64,000 bases of DNA from Brumimicrobium oceani (GTDB taxonomy: Bacteria; Bacteroidota; Bacteroidia; Flavobacteriales_D; Crocinitomicaceae): positions 1 through 64,000 of the forward strand of contig NZ_QFRJ01000009.1 in NCBI RefSeq assembly GCF_003143775.1. The letters run 5' to 3'. The notes under the pieces were generated by a model, which was given only the letters and a program-made list of their open reading frames with translations, was not told the origin of the DNA and did not search any database. Every line of letters begins with the position of its first letter. Position 1 is the first letter of the stretch. The translations under genes and the position numbers were made by a program. Positions 48,127-55,787 of the stretch are shown piece after piece.

Positions 48127-50632
48127 AGGTTGTCAAATCACCAAGTTCATCTTTTAATTTTTCTAATTGCTCAACTGCTTTCCATTTATTTTGAATAACA
48201 CTTTTAATTTTAGTAGAAATCATTTTGCGTTGTTCTTTATCTTTTGAAATTGGTAACATTAATTCATTCCATCTATCGCCAATATTAGGCAAAGTTGTTT
48301 CAATTAAAACCTTATTAAAAGACTGTAATTGAGTTAAACTATGAGACAGTAAGTATAATAAGTAGTATGAATCTAAATCATATTCGTTATTTTCTTTTAT
48401 AACTCTTAAAACTAAAATTTCTCTTGTCAAAAGTGATTGAATATCAAATGGTGAAACCATAGCGACACTTCCAATTCTATAACTTCCTCTACGAACATAA
48501 ACTACATCACCTTCAATAAGGTCTTTCTTTTTACCTTTTTTAGCTAAATATATGTCTTCAGGTATTTTAGAGGTTGGGTCTTTGTAAACTTCCCAATTAA
48601 CAATGTCTTTTACTCTCACATAGGTAACTTCTCCTCTGCCTTTATATTCTGCTGGTGGCGAACCGTGACCATCAAAACATTTCAATATTTTTTTAGAAAT
48701 TAAGTCTTTTATTGGAATTAACTGTAAATTCTCTTTTTCAGCAAGATTTTTAATTTCCTCTATTTTATTTTCCCAATAATAACGTGGAACATAAATATGT
48801 TTTTCTAAAGTTTTGTTGAAATCAACCTTAAAACAATATTTTTTAAATCCTGTCTTTATTTCCTTAATTACCAATGGTGTATCATCCCAAAGTTCGCTTC
48901 TGTCGATAGATTTTGTTTCAAAATCCCAACGATAAATTTCCTTGCCTTGGTGGTTATGACCTATTTCTTCAAGAACAGCCATATTTACCTCTTTTTGTTG
49001 TTTTACGCCTTTTTCTATTACAATTGCTAAACACTTTGCGTTATTGTGAGGTCTAAATGAATTGTGAGGTAAATCAATAACCCAACTCAAATTATTGCCT
49101 TCTAGCATTTTATGTAAAACATATCTTGACCTTGGGGCGTGAAAAAATGTTTCAGGTAAGACAATACCCATTCTACCACCAACTTTTATTAATTGTAAAC
49201 ATCTTTCAATAAATATAATTTGTGGTGTTTCAACGTCTTTAAGTTTATTAGTTCGCTCAAAAGTATCTCCTGCCGTTTTCCATTTATAACCTAAATCATA
49301 TTGATTTAATAAGTCTGTGCCTTCTACTTTTATATCTTTTCCAAATGGTGGATTCGCTAATAGTACATCAAATTGACCAAGATTAACATTTTGTCTCGTT
49401 TTAGCTTTCCATTCTTTTGGCATATCTAAACTGTTTTCGCAAAAAATACCGCCTTTACCATCTCCGATTATAGCCATATATGCTTTAGCTACTTTGCTTA
49501 AAAAACTATCTTTTTCTATACCTCTTATTTTATGAATTGCAGTAGCAGTTTTTTCTTCATTTAACGCTAGTTCCGACCATCCATATTCTTCTGCTTGCTT
49601 ATCGAGTTCTTTCCACATATATCTTAAACTCTCAACTAAAAAACCTCCTGAACCACAAGCTGGGTCAATAACAAGTTCATCAGATTTTGGGTCTACAATT
49701 TCAACTAGTAATTTTACAATGTTTCTTGGTGTAAAAAATTGTCCTTGTGCTCCTTTTAGTGCATATCCAATAAATGTTTCAAAGGCTTCTGCAATTACAT
49801 CTCTTTCAGATTCAATTAAAGTATAGTTTTGCAGTTCTCCTATGACATAAGCAATAGCGTTTTCGTCTAAACTAATTGTATCACTAACCTCAATTACTTC
49901 TTTATATTTGGTTTTTACTTTTTCAAAAATTTCAAGAGTTCTCTTTTTTACTTCTTTTTTATCTTCTTCAATTCCAATGCGGAATTCGACAATATCATCA
50001 GGTCTAGTAAATTTCTCATCATATATTTTACAGAAAATTAGGTTGATTAATTCTCTTGCCAATTCTTCATCTCTTGTCGCTCCTGTAAAATTACCTGCAA
50101 GGTGATTTCTAATAGTTTTGAAAATCAATTTTAAATTGTGGGGAACAATTAAATCCTTTCGTTTAAACATCCCAATATCTTCAAGCCTTTGACCTGATTT
50201 TGGAATATTTGGGATTTCACGAAATAAAACCTTGCCTGACTTTTCAATCTTTTTAATAAATAATCTCTCATCACCATTAAACCAAACACCTAATTCGGCT
50301 TTTGAAAGTCTCAAGTAATCTTCTAGTTGTGTTTTCCCGTCTTTTCTTGTCTTTTTTTTACATTCTACAATTATGTAAACATCATCATCTTTTTGACTTT
50401 TATCTTTGAAGATTGCAATATCAACAGGATATTGTTTAGTTGTATCAGACGGTCTAGCTTTTACTCTGAATTGTGGTCTAGTTTGTATTAATTCTTTAGG
50501 ATAACCATAATCTTCCACTAACTGAATGGAAAAAGGTTGTACTGCATCTACCTCTTCTGGTGTAGCTTTTATTTCCTGACCCGATATATAATCAAATAAA
50601 TATCCTTCCTTTGGTAATGAATCTTCTGTCAT
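48125..50632 (-). CDS. Single-chain restriction-modification-specificity protein (type IIG/I-like)
   Basis: An 835-residue protein uniting three functions. Residues 65-95 hold a PD-(D/E)xK nuclease core: D71 in YPVDIAIF, then E90 and K92 in VECKKK. Residues 290-540 are an N6-adenine methyltransferase with SAM motif DPACGSGGF (about 321) and catalytic NPPF (about 427). From about 630 to the end is an HsdS-like target recognition domain (IPIKDLISKKILKCFDGHGS) with a terminal coiled coil (IKSVIQNKWKAVEQLEKLKD). There are no separate hsdR or hsdS genes. It starts 9 nt after the controller gene. It should modify and cut a specific site on foreign DNA; recognition sequence is unknown. Confidence 0.9.
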   Translation of the reverse strand: MTEDSLPKEGYLFDYISGQEIKATPEEVDAVQPFSIQLVEDYGYPKELIQTRPQFRVKARPSDTTKQYPVDIAIFKDKSQKDDDVYIIVECKKKTRKDGKTQLEDYLRLSKAELGVWFNGDERLFIKKIEKSGKVLFREIPNIPKSGQRLEDIGMFKRKDLIVPHNLKLIFKTIRNHLAGNFTGATRDEELARELINLIFCKIYDEKFTRPDDIVEFRIGIEEDKKEVKKRTLEIFEKVKTKYKEVIEVSDTISLDENAIAYVIGELQNYTLIESERDVIAEAFETFIGYALKGAQGQFFTPRNIVKLLVEIVDPKSDELVIDPACGSGGFLVESLRYMWKELDKQAEEYGWSELALNEEKTATAIHKIRGIEKDSFLSKVAKAYMAIIGDGKGGIFCENSLDMPKEWKAKTRQNVNLGQFDVLLANPPFGKDIKVEGTDLLNQYDLGYKWKTAGDTFERTNKLKDVETPQIIFIERCLQLIKVGGRMGIVLPETFFHAPRSRYVLHKMLEGNNLSWVIDLPHNSFRPHNNAKCLAIVIEKGVKQQKEVNMAVLEEIGHNHQGKEIYRWDFETKSIDRSELWDDTPLVIKEIKTGFKKYCFKVDFNKTLEKHIYVPRYYWENKIEEIKNLAEKENLQLIPIKDLISKKILKCFDGHGSPPAEYKGRGEVTYVRVKDIVNWEVYKDPTSKIPEDIYLAKKGKKKDLIEGDVVYVRRGSYRIGSVAMVSPFDIQSLLTREILVLRVIKENNEYDLDSYYLLYLLSHSLTQLQSFNKVLIETTLPNIGDRWNELMLPISKDKEQRKMISTKIKSVIQNKWKAVEQLEKLKDELGDLTT

Positions 50633-50641
50633 TATTTTATT

Positions 50642-50830
50642 TTATTTTTCAATTAGTAAGTCCTTTGCCGAAACTTTTAGAATTTCAGCAATTTGGTATA
50701 AGTCTTCTAAACTAGGTTGTCTAACATTTCGAGCGTACTCGTTAATTGTGGTATAACTTTTCCCTGTCTGTTTGGCAAGCCAAGTCTGTGATATTCCTTT
50801 GTCTTTTAGAACTTCTTTAATTCGGTTCAT
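50642..50830 (-). CDS. Xre-family helix-turn-helix controller of the R-M gene
   Basis: The ATG at 50830 is chosen; an upstream TTG lies in the promoter and in an operator-like repeat. The 62-residue protein is a single HTH_3 domain (MNRIKEVLKDKGISQTWLAK, then TGKSYTTINEYARNVRQPSL). Small controller (C) proteins of this type commonly precede R-M genes and time their expression so that methylation comes first; that role here is inferred. It lies 9 nt before the R-M start, so both are co-transcribed. Confidence 0.9.
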   Translation of the reverse strand: MNRIKEVLKDKGISQTWLAKQTGKSYTTINEYARNVRQPSLEDLYQIAEILKVSAKDLLIEK

Positions 50831-50860
50831 TTGAAACCTAAATTTATTAATTCGGTTCAA
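50817..50860 (-). promoter_or_regulatory. Direct repeats overlapping the controller promoter and start codon
   Basis: The minus-strand word TGAACCGAATTAA occurs at 50859-50847 and again at 50829-50817, 30 nt apart (13 identical bases). The first overlaps the -7 box TATATTTG (50865-50858) and likely start site; the second overlaps the controller ATG. The placement suits autoregulation by the HTH protein. Confidence 0.7.
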
Positions 50861-50865
50861 ATATA
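50858..50865 (-). promoter_or_regulatory. -7 box of the controller/R-M operon
   Basis: The minus strand reads TATATTTG, an exact TAnnTTTG. No good -33 TTG is seen. A further direct repeat pair, TTCGCTATTTT (50873-50883) and TTCACTATTTT (50896-50906), lies just upstream. Confidence 0.75.
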
Positions 50866-50904
50866 ATAAAAGTTCGCTATTTTATAATGAAAAAATTCAC
50901 TATT

Positions 50905-51021
50905 TTGTCGTGGGTTGGAAAAAGGCAAGCTCTTTTGGTTTTTCAGTTTTGGGTTTTAGCGTTGGCAAAAACCAAATGTGCTTGACCGAGCGTTGGCTTT
51001 TTTCAGCTTGCAGGTAACAAT
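50905..51021. repeat. Right boundary element of the R-M unit (hairpin F2 plus 12-bp end)
   Basis: Outer stem CAAGC/GCTTG (50926-50930 / 50980-50984), internal loop TCT/TGT, inner stem TTTGGTTTTT/AAAAACCAAA (50934-50943 / 50967-50976), loop with TTAGCGTTGGC (50956-50966), 3' box GAGCGTTGGCTTT (50988-51000), and terminal GCAGGTAACAAT (51010-51021). The architecture is the same as at 47998-48126, with different paired bases. Confidence 0.85.
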
Positions 51022-51157
51022 TGGCTATACGTATTACGTATATTTCGCCTATACCATTCCCTCCAAATATAACAATAATCCAAACAGAAAGCCTAACCAC
51101 ACCAGCCAATTTCAATAGTTCACAGAAAGAACACAAGCGTTGAATGATTCTCATACC

Positions 51158-51194
51158 CGTATAATTATACGAATAATATACGTTTAATTATACG
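51158..51194. repeat. Pair of 14-bp palindromes
   Basis: CGTATAATTATACG (51158-51171) is a perfect palindrome and CGTTTAATTATACG (51181-51194) is the same with one change, with centres 23 bp apart. Two same-face sites suggest binding of a dimeric protein, but no adjacent gene start shows what it controls. Confidence 0.6.
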
Positions 51195-51270
51195 GCTAAT
51201 ATTTTAAAACAAATAAAAAATTTAAGGGATTCCGAAAAGCTAAATAGCGCATAATTCTATGGAGAAAAGC

Positions 51271-51290
51271 AGTGTTGAGTACTCAATACT
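51271..51290. repeat. 20-bp near-perfect palindrome
   Basis: AGTGTTGAGTACTCAATACT is symmetrical except for one base pair. It is 45 nt beyond the msrA stop. No T tract follows, so it is more like a protein-binding site than a terminator. Confidence 0.6.
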
Positions 51291-51335
51291 CCACCTGTGC
51301 CGATTTTTATAGGCATACCCTAAACTCATTTCTGA

Positions 51336-51830
51336 CTAAATAAAACTCTCCTCAAACCTCTCAAAATGGCAAGTATATCCATTTGGATGCTTTTGAAGGT
51401 AATCTTGATGCTCGGGCTCTGCAGGCCAAAACTTCGTGTAGGGCTCCAATGTTGTGGCTACTTTACCGTCCCATTTTTTGGATGCGTTTACTATATCGAT
51501 GACTTCTTCAGCTATTGCTTTCTCCTCTTCGTTTTGGAAGAAAATAGCTGAGCGGTAACTTGTTCCTTTATCATTTCCTTGTCTATTGACTGTTGTAGGA
51601 TTGTGAATTCTATAAAAATAATCTAAGATTTCCTTAAAAGAAGTTTGATTTTCATCGTAAGTGATTTCTATTCCTTCTGCATGTCCAGGGTGATTTTTAT
51701 AGCTAGGATTTTCATTTTCTCCTCCGATATATCCTACTTCGGTATCCAAAATTCCTTTTCTATTACGAAATAAACCTTCCATTCCCCAGAAACAACCTCC
51801 TGCTATATATGCTTTTTTTGTATTGCTCAT
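51336..51830 (-). CDS. msrA: Peptide-methionine (S)-S-oxide reductase
   Basis: It repairs oxidised methionine in proteins. The 164-residue protein has the catalytic Cys13 in AGGCFWGMEGLF, followed by GVLDTEVGYIGG-like sequence (ILDTEVGYIGG) and the substrate-pocket HPGHAEGIEI and TSYRSAIFF. No C-terminal recycling cysteine pair is evident apart from C in GYTCHFERF. It is transcribed alone on the minus strand. No MsrB partner is adjacent. Confidence 0.96.
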   Translation of the reverse strand: MSNTKKAYIAGGCFWGMEGLFRNRKGILDTEVGYIGGENENPSYKNHPGHAEGIEITYDENQTSFKEILDYFYRIHNPTTVNRQGNDKGTSYRSAIFFQNEEEKAIAEEVIDIVNASKKWDGKVATTLEPYTKFWPAEPEHQDYLQKHPNGYTCHFERFEESFI

Positions 51831-51947
51831 TTTTTACTATTTAGTCTTGCTTATTCAAACAACTAATATATTATTCTTGTTCGAATTAGAACATAGATGC
51901 CAAAAAAGAAATCATATAACCAAAGATGTTTTGTTTCAAAAAATAAA

Positions 51948-51979
51948 AATGAGCGACAAATCTATATTTATCGCTCATT
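51948..51979 (-). terminator. Intrinsic terminator after fhs
   Basis: AATGAGCGACAAA (51948-51960) pairs with TTTATCGCTCATT (51967-51979), with one mismatch near the loop. The minus strand continues in TTTTTATTTTTTG. It lies 28 nt past the fhs stop. Confidence 0.88.
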
Positions 51980-52006
51980 CGCTTTTAGTCCATCTAAAAA
52001 CGCTTT

Positions 52007-53674
52007 TTAAAACAGTCCAGAAATTTCACCTTCTCCATCTATTTCAATCCTTTCCGAAGAAGGAGTTGCGGGCAATCCTGGCATTCTCAACATATTTCCT
52101 GCAATAGGAATGATGAAACCAGCCCCTGCAGCTATTTCGAACTCGCGGATATGAATATCAAAATTTTTAGGGCGACCAATTAATTTCTCATTATCGCTCA
52201 AACTTTTCTGAGTTTTCGCCATACAAATTGGCAGATTACCATATCCTAAATCTTCAAAACGCTTTAGTTGATTTTTTGCTTTTGCAGTGAGTTCCACTCC
52301 ATCTGCACCATAAATCGTTTTACAAATCTTCTCGATTTTATTGAGCGGTGCATCTTTTAAATCGTATGTTGGCGTAAAATCAGACGCACAAGACGCGGCT
52401 GCTTCAACCACTTTTTCCGCTAAATCGGTGCAGCCTGCCCCTCCTTCGGCCCAACCATTACTGATGGAAACAGGAACCCCAAGTTTTTCACAGTGGTCAA
52501 AAATCAATTGCTTTTCTGCATCAGTATCACTGCTAAATGAATTTACAGAAACCACAACTGGTAAGCCAAAACTCTGAATACTTTCAATGTGTTTTTCAAG
52601 ATTAGGCATTCCTTTTTCTAAAGCTTCAAGATCTTCATTTGTTAATGCGTCAAGTGATTTTCCTCCGTGGTATTTTAATGCCCTAATCGTGGCCACTACA
52701 ACCACAGCTTTTGGCGACAATCCTGCTTTTCTACATTTTATATTCAAGAATTTTTCTGCCCCTAAATCTGCGGCAAATCCAGCCTCTGTAATTACATATT
52801 CACCTAAACTCATTCCCATTTTCGTGGCAATAATGGAGTTGGTTCCTTGCGCGATATTTGCAAATGGCCCTCCGTGAATCAGTGCAGGATTTCCCTCCAA
52901 AGTTTGCACTAAATTTGGCTTGATGGCATCTTTTAAAAGCACGGCTATTGCACCAGAAGAATTTAATTCTTTAGCATAAACTGCTCTACCGTCGAATGTG
53001 TCACCAATATAAATGTTCCCGCACATTTCCTGAAGGTCGTTTAAGTCTTTACACAAGCATAAAATGGCCATAATTTCAGAAGCTGCGGTGATATTAAATC
53101 CTGTTTCACGCGGAATTCCACCTGTTTTACCGCTTAAACCCGAAACGATATTTCTGAGTGCTCTATCGTTCATGTCCATACATCGTTTCCAAATCACCGA
53201 TCTTGGGTCTATGCCCAAATTTTTGGTTTTACTTTGTAAATTATTGTCAATTAATGCAGCCAAAAGATTATTGGCCATTGCAATCGCATGGAAATCTCCT
53301 GTGAAATGTAAGTTAATATCCACCATGGGAATGACTTGACTGTGCCCTCCACCGGCTGCACCTCCCTTCATTCCGAAAACAGGGCCTAAACTGGGTTCTC
53401 TAATAACAACAACAGATTTTTTCCCGATTAAATTTAAGCCATCGCTTAAGCCAATAACATTGGTTGTTTTCCCTTCTCCCGCAGGTGTTGGTGTTATGGC
53501 GGTAACCAATATTAAATTGCTTTTATCTACTTTTTCTTCGTCGATTAGATCCAAAGGCAATTTTGCTTTTTCGTTTCCGTAATATTCTAATTTATCTTCG
53601 GTAATTTCCAGTTTTGCGGCAACTTCTCTTATGTGCTTTGCTGTAACTCTTTGTGCAATTTCTATATCTGTCAT
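52007..53674 (-). CDS. fhs: Formate--tetrahydrofolate ligase
   Basis: It makes 10-formyl-THF from formate, ATP and THF for one-carbon metabolism. The 555-residue length is normal. The P-loop is TPTPAGEGKTTNVIGL (residues 63-78), with GGAAGGGHSQVIPM and the C-terminal AGAGFIIPIAGNMLRMPGLP, all typical. It is transcribed alone; metF elsewhere in the window belongs to the same folate pathway. Confidence 0.98.
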   Translation of the reverse strand: MTDIEIAQRVTAKHIREVAAKLEITEDKLEYYGNEKAKLPLDLIDEEKVDKSNLILVTAITPTPAGEGKTTNVIGLSDGLNLIGKKSVVVIREPSLGPVFGMKGGAAGGGHSQVIPMVDINLHFTGDFHAIAMANNLLAALIDNNLQSKTKNLGIDPRSVIWKRCMDMNDRALRNIVSGLSGKTGGIPRETGFNITAASEIMAILCLCKDLNDLQEMCGNIYIGDTFDGRAVYAKELNSSGAIAVLLKDAIKPNLVQTLEGNPALIHGGPFANIAQGTNSIIATKMGMSLGEYVITEAGFAADLGAEKFLNIKCRKAGLSPKAVVVVATIRALKYHGGKSLDALTNEDLEALEKGMPNLEKHIESIQSFGLPVVVSVNSFSSDTDAEKQLIFDHCEKLGVPVSISNGWAEGGAGCTDLAEKVVEAAASCASDFTPTYDLKDAPLNKIEKICKTIYGADGVELTAKAKNQLKRFEDLGYGNLPICMAKTQKSLSDNEKLIGRPKNFDIHIREFEIAAGAGFIIPIAGNMLRMPGLPATPSSERIEIDGEGEISGLF

Positions 53675-53718
53675 GTTCTTATTTTGTATTGTAAAATTGA
53701 CTTTAGAAAGTCCTCCAA

Positions 53719-53726
53719 CAAAGATA
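53719..53726 (-). promoter_or_regulatory. Candidate -7 box for fhs
   Basis: The minus strand reads TATCTTTG (TAnnTTTG), 44 nt before the fhs start. No matching -33 TTG was found. Confidence 0.5.
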
Positions 53727-53912
53727 ACAGATGATTATATAAGGGAGTTAGGAAAGCCTTTATTGCTCACAAAATATGGTGATGAATCATTTTAAAAAGA
53801 AGAAAAACACTGTTTGAAATGAGATAGGTCATATTTTGAGCTTATACTCAGAACGAATAAAAGTTTATACTTAGCTCGCAAACAACAACACGCTTCTGGC
53901 TATAATAACAAT

Positions 53913-54749
53913 TTAATACCCTACAAATGCAAGCACCACAGCTAAAATCACTAAACCAACAATAGTTCCTAAAACACCTAACACCGTCCCAGTTATTGCC
54001 ATTCCCAACCCCCTAGAGTTATGCGCTTTTCGCCTTGAAATTCCAACAATACCAGTTATTAGGGCAGGAACTAAGATGAAAAAACCAAGCACGGGGTTAA
54101 GGAGAAGCATGAAAACCATCCCAATTACACCAAGTATTAAACTTATAATAGAAAAAGGTTCTACAGTCACTTTCTCTTCTGCTTGTGTGGGCTCCTTCTT
54201 CGCTTCAGTTACCTTCTTCGCTTTGAAAACATCTTTAGCTCCATTTGCATATTTAATCATAAAGACTTCTGCCATTTTTGCGGTATAGCTAGGCCCCTCA
54301 AGATGATCACATTTTTTATATTTAATGGTAGATTCCCCAAATTCTAAAATCTTCACTGTTCGTTCATCTCCATTTCTAAATATTAATGTATCACAGCCTT
54401 CAATCTTATTGAATATCAATTCATTTGATGTAGGAAAACAATTGGTTTTCTCATGATCAGCTAAGGACATTGCTTTTTCTGCTGAAGATTCATAAAGACC
54501 TAGCTCATCTAAACCATCATCAACAGAAAGTTCTCCCGCGTCTTTAAAATTCAATTTTTCATTATGAACTTCAGCTTCCAAATTTAACTTAAGGTCTTCA
54601 TCGATCGATGCTGCTTGGTTGCTTTTAAGACTTTTGTTGAATTTAAGGTGATAACCTCCTGTATGAAGTCGCTTTTCAATTGAACAGGAAAAGCCAATGG
54701 AAACCAATAATAATATGGATAGATAATTTATAAAATTGAAGTTTTTCAT
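53913..54749 (-). CDS. Lipoprotein with C-terminal paired membrane segments (paralogue 1)
   Basis: A 278-residue protein with lipobox Cys22 (VSIGFSCSIEKRLHTGGYH), an acidic variable linker, a compact central domain (CDTLIFRNGDERTVKILEFG, then VFMIKYANGAKDVFKAKK) and a hydrophobic C-terminus of three short membrane segments with a DUF4190-like look (SRGLGMAITGTVLGVLGTIV). The SIEKRLHTGGYHxKxNK motif after the lipid Cys is shared with the next gene. Function unknown. The gene is a tandem paralogue of 54858-55613. Confidence 0.82.
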   Translation of the reverse strand: MKNFNFINYLSILLLVSIGFSCSIEKRLHTGGYHLKFNKSLKSNQAASIDEDLKLNLEAEVHNEKLNFKDAGELSVDDGLDELGLYESSAEKAMSLADHEKTNCFPTSNELIFNKIEGCDTLIFRNGDERTVKILEFGESTIKYKKCDHLEGPSYTAKMAEVFMIKYANGAKDVFKAKKVTEAKKEPTQAEEKVTVEPFSIISLILGVIGMVFMLLLNPVLGFFILVPALITGIVGISRRKAHNSRGLGMAITGTVLGVLGTIVGLVILAVVLAFVGY

Positions 54750-54857
54750 AATTGACTTTTTAAATTATTCTCACGAAAACTTTCTGACAGAGAGATTAAT
54801 GGCACAACTAAATAAGACCCAGCCCTAAATAGTGTGTTTCCTTATTCAAAATGCGTT

Positions 54858-55613
54858 TTATCCCTGTGAAAGTCCTACAATCAAAAATATCAATCCTAAA
54901 ATAAGGAAAAGTAGACCTATTAAGATAGAGATGAAAAGCAGTAATAAAAAACCTACAACGAGAAACACGATTCCTACGACTCCCAATCCTGACATACCGT
55001 CGGACTGAGCGGTTTGATTAGGCTCAACTGACTTTATAGGTTCTGTTTTTACCTCAGTTGCTTTGGTTTCATTTTCCTCATTGAAAACATCCTTTGTTCC
55101 ATTGGCATACTTAATCATGAAAACCTCAGAAATTCCAATGGAATATATTGGACCGTTCAAATTATCACACTTTTTGTATTTGATTCTTGTTTCATCTATT
55201 TCTAAAACCTTGAGTCTTAACTCGTCTCCATTCTTTTTATAGAGCACATCGCATTCTTCCTGGGAAACCGTTTTGCTTACTTGAGTGGATTCTTTTGGAG
55301 GTTCAGCCATAAAATCGCTTAACTTATTTACTGGAGTGGATTCTTCAAAATTTAATTGATCCGTAATTGAATGTTGGACAGTCGAATTTGTGTTTTCGCT
55401 TCGCTTCTCAGTATATTGTTTCTGTTCTTCATCACGCTCTGAAAATGCTAAATGATTATTTCGATCATTAGATTTAACATCAGATTTTATTTTGTTTTTA
55501 TTCAGCTTTACGTGATAACCACCTGTGTGTAAACGTTTTTCAATAGAACAAGAAAAGCCAATCGAAAGAATAAGCAAAAGGACAAAGTAGTTTTTAAGTT
55601 TCATTTTCTTCAT
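54858..55613 (-). CDS. Lipoprotein with C-terminal membrane segment (paralogue 2)
   Basis: A 251-residue lipoprotein with the same lipobox (Cys22, LSIGFSCSIEKRLHTGGYHV) and central domain (CDVLYKKNGDELRLKVLEID, VFMIKYANGTKDVFNEEN) as the next gene, but a different acidic linker and a Gly/Leu-rich hydrophobic tail (SGLGVVGIVFLVVGFLLLLF). The two arose by tandem duplication; the conserved parts are the ends and the central KNGDE/KYANG domain, which I guess folds as an SH3-like unit. Confidence 0.82.
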   Translation of the reverse strand: MKKMKLKNYFVLLLILSIGFSCSIEKRLHTGGYHVKLNKNKIKSDVKSNDRNNHLAFSERDEEQKQYTEKRSENTNSTVQHSITDQLNFEESTPVNKLSDFMAEPPKESTQVSKTVSQEECDVLYKKNGDELRLKVLEIDETRIKYKKCDNLNGPIYSIGISEVFMIKYANGTKDVFNEENETKATEVKTEPIKSVEPNQTAQSDGMSGLGVVGIVFLVVGFLLLLFISILIGLLFLILGLIFLIVGLSQG

Positions 55614-55787
55614 AAGTTATAGTATAAGTAGGATAAATATAATGAAATTTTAAAACTAAGGTGTGGAGTAAACGCTTAACTTATGTATTAAGAAATACAA
55701 ATACTTAGCACACTCGAAATAAAGAAATTAAAAGTGCTTTAAAATAGGGTGAAATTTCCTGAAAAATCAGCGTTACGAATCAGAGGC

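Larger units (their letters stand above)
47998..51021. mobile_element. Putative cassette-like unit carrying a controller and R-M-S gene
   Basis: A 3024-bp block bounded by the perfect 12-bp inverted repeat ATTGTTACCTGC / GCAGGTAACAAT. Both sides contain the homologous hairpin elements F1 and F2 in the same orientation. It separates recJ from msrA. Between the ends lie only the controller and R-M genes, as in a gene cassette. Neither a transposase nor an integrase is encoded inside, so mobility is inferred from the structure alone. Confidence 0.55.
50831..51335. other. Intergenic region between the controller and msrA
   Basis: No gene is supported; the 84-codon frame at 50900-51154 crosses the boundary hairpin. 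It holds the controller promoter, hairpin F2, two 14-bp palindromes (51158-51171 and 51181-51194) and the 20-bp near-palindrome at 51271-51290. Confidence 0.65.

Noticed and set aside
47962..48198. A 78-codon plus-strand frame at the R-M 3' end
   Set aside because: It is hydrophobic by composition, lies over the boundary hairpin and overlaps the R-M gene.
50900..51154. An 84-codon minus-strand frame
   Set aside because: It spans hairpin F2 and the 12-bp end; its sequence is translated repeat.
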